A stretch of DNA of 6,641 nucleotides from an uncultured Clostridia bacterium (GTDB lineage Bacteria; Bacillota; Clostridia; Christensenellales; UBA1242), in contig CAMOHL010000044.1 of NCBI GenBank assembly GCA_946615295.1, positions 1 through 6,641 of the forward strand, read 5' to 3'. The translations under genes and the position numbers were made by a program. Positions 5,947 through 6,641 of the stretch are shown piece after piece; position 1 is the first letter of the stretch; each line of letters opens with the position of its first letter. The notes below the pieces were generated by a model. The model had not been told where the DNA came from, ran no database searches, and worked only from the letters and a program-made list of their open reading frames with translations.

Positions 5947-6641
5947 ATGATAGAACTATATAATACGCTAACCAGAAAAAAAGAAATTTTTGTTCCAAAT
6001 GACAACAAAACTGTAAATATGTATTCTTGTGGACCAACAGTGTATAGCTATGCCCACATTGGGAACTTTAGAGCCTATATATTTATGGATACATTGAGAA
6101 GGGTTTTGAAATACAATGGATATAACATAAATGGTGTTATGAATATCACTGATGTTGGACATCTCACAAGTGATGCAGACGAAGGCGAAGACAAAATGGA
6201 AAAGGCAAGCAAAAAGGAAAACAAAACTCCTTATGAAATTGCTGATTTCTATACAAAAAAGTTTTTTGTGGATATGGAACGACTCAATATTGAAAAGCCA
6301 GAGCATATTGTAAAAGCAACTGAACACATTCAAGATATGATTGAGTTTGTAAAGGGACTTATTGACAATGGTATGGCTTATGAGGTGAATGGCAATGTAT
6401 ATTTTGATGTTCAAAAGCTCAAAAGTTATGGCAGACTTTCTGGTATAAATCTTGAAGACCTAAAGGCAGGTGCAAGAATTGCTGTCAACAGCGAAAAGAA
6501 GAGTCCTTATGACTTTGCACTTTGGATAAAAGCTCCAGAAAACCATATTATGAAATGGCAAAGTCCATGGGGACTTGGATATCCGGGCTGGCATATTGAA
6601 TGTTCAACAATGAGCAAAAAATATTTGGGTGATACTTTTGA
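5947..6641 (+). CDS. cysS: Cysteinyl-tRNA synthetase, N-terminal half (cut by window edge)
   Basis: This class I aminoacyl-tRNA synthetase charges tRNA-Cys with cysteine in the cytoplasm, using ATP. The first 231 residues are visible of about 460 usual. Recognisable features are LYNTLTRKKE at the N-terminus, CGPTVY (28-33) with zinc-ligand Cys28, the HIGN form of the HIGH signature (37-40), MNITDVGHLTSDADEGEDKM in the connecting region, and GWHIECSTM (214-222) with zinc-ligand Cys219. The KMSKS loop, the last zinc ligands and the anticodon-binding domain lie beyond the window. The ATG at 5947 is preceded by a perfect ribosome site AAGGAGA (5936-5942) that overlaps the stop codon of the MarR gene, indicating translation within one operon. 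No promoter or terminator separates the two genes. Confidence 0.97.
   Translation, partial: MIELYNTLTRKKEIFVPNDNKTVNMYSCGPTVYSYAHIGNFRAYIFMDTLRRVLKYNGYNINGVMNITDVGHLTSDADEGEDKMEKASKKENKTPYEIADFYTKKFFVDMERLNIEKPEHIVKATEHIQDMIEFVKGLIDNGMAYEVNGNVYFDVQKLKSYGRLSGINLEDLKAGARIAVNSEKKSPYDFALWIKAPENHIMKWQSPWGLGYPGWHIECSTMSKKYLGDTF

Noticed and set aside
5968..6414. Open minus-strand frame of 148 codons
   Set aside because: It lies antisense to cysS, whose motifs are unmistakable; its translation is rich in Phe, Ile, His and Cys with no domain, typical of a shadow frame.
154..6641. Mollicutes genetic code (TGA as tryptophan)
   Set aside because: All tryptophans at conserved positions use TGG, and the lipoprotein ends at a TGA embedded in its terminator, so the standard bacterial code fits.

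Overview
The window comes from a very AT-rich, low-GC bacterium, most likely an uncultured member of the Bacillota (Firmicutes). The evidence is consensus sigma-A promoters (TTGACA/TATAAT with 17-bp spacers), AGGAGA-type ribosome sites, short hairpin-plus-U-tract terminators, a lipoprotein with an LTGC lipobox, and surface-type proteins with InlB-like, GLUG-like and BIG2-like domains. Tryptophan is encoded by TGG, and the BIG2 lipoprotein ends in TGA inside its own terminator hairpin. The standard bacterial code is therefore used, not the Mollicutes code. I cannot name the species.

Layout. Bases 1-47 end an upstream transcript with a strong terminator. Bases 154-2850 (+) encode an 898-residue protein anchored by a transmembrane segment at each end, with a repetitive beta-rich extracellular middle. 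A bidirectional terminator (2928-2958) separates it from three minus-strand genes, each with its own promoter and terminator: a tail-anchored J-domain protein (2978-3481), a classical short-chain dehydrogenase/reductase (3573-4376) and a BIG2-domain lipoprotein (4482-5348). From 5427 a consensus promoter drives a plus-strand operon of a MarR-family regulator (5515-5937) and cysteinyl-tRNA synthetase (cysS, from 5947, cut by the window edge).

The genes do not form an obvious single pathway. Two are cell-surface proteins, one is a membrane-bound chaperone partner, one is a metabolic enzyme, and the last two form a regulator plus housekeeping operon. No mobile element, CRISPR array, tRNA or rRNA is visible.

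The most interesting signals are small. A near-consensus promoter lies directly after the stop of the large surface gene and ends 46 bp before a terminator, which would make a roughly 70-nt RNA. The SDR promoter places the start site on the A of the ATG (a probable leaderless mRNA). cysS sits behind a MarR gene with a leader too short for a T-box. The double-anchored surface protein carries about five degenerate repeats.
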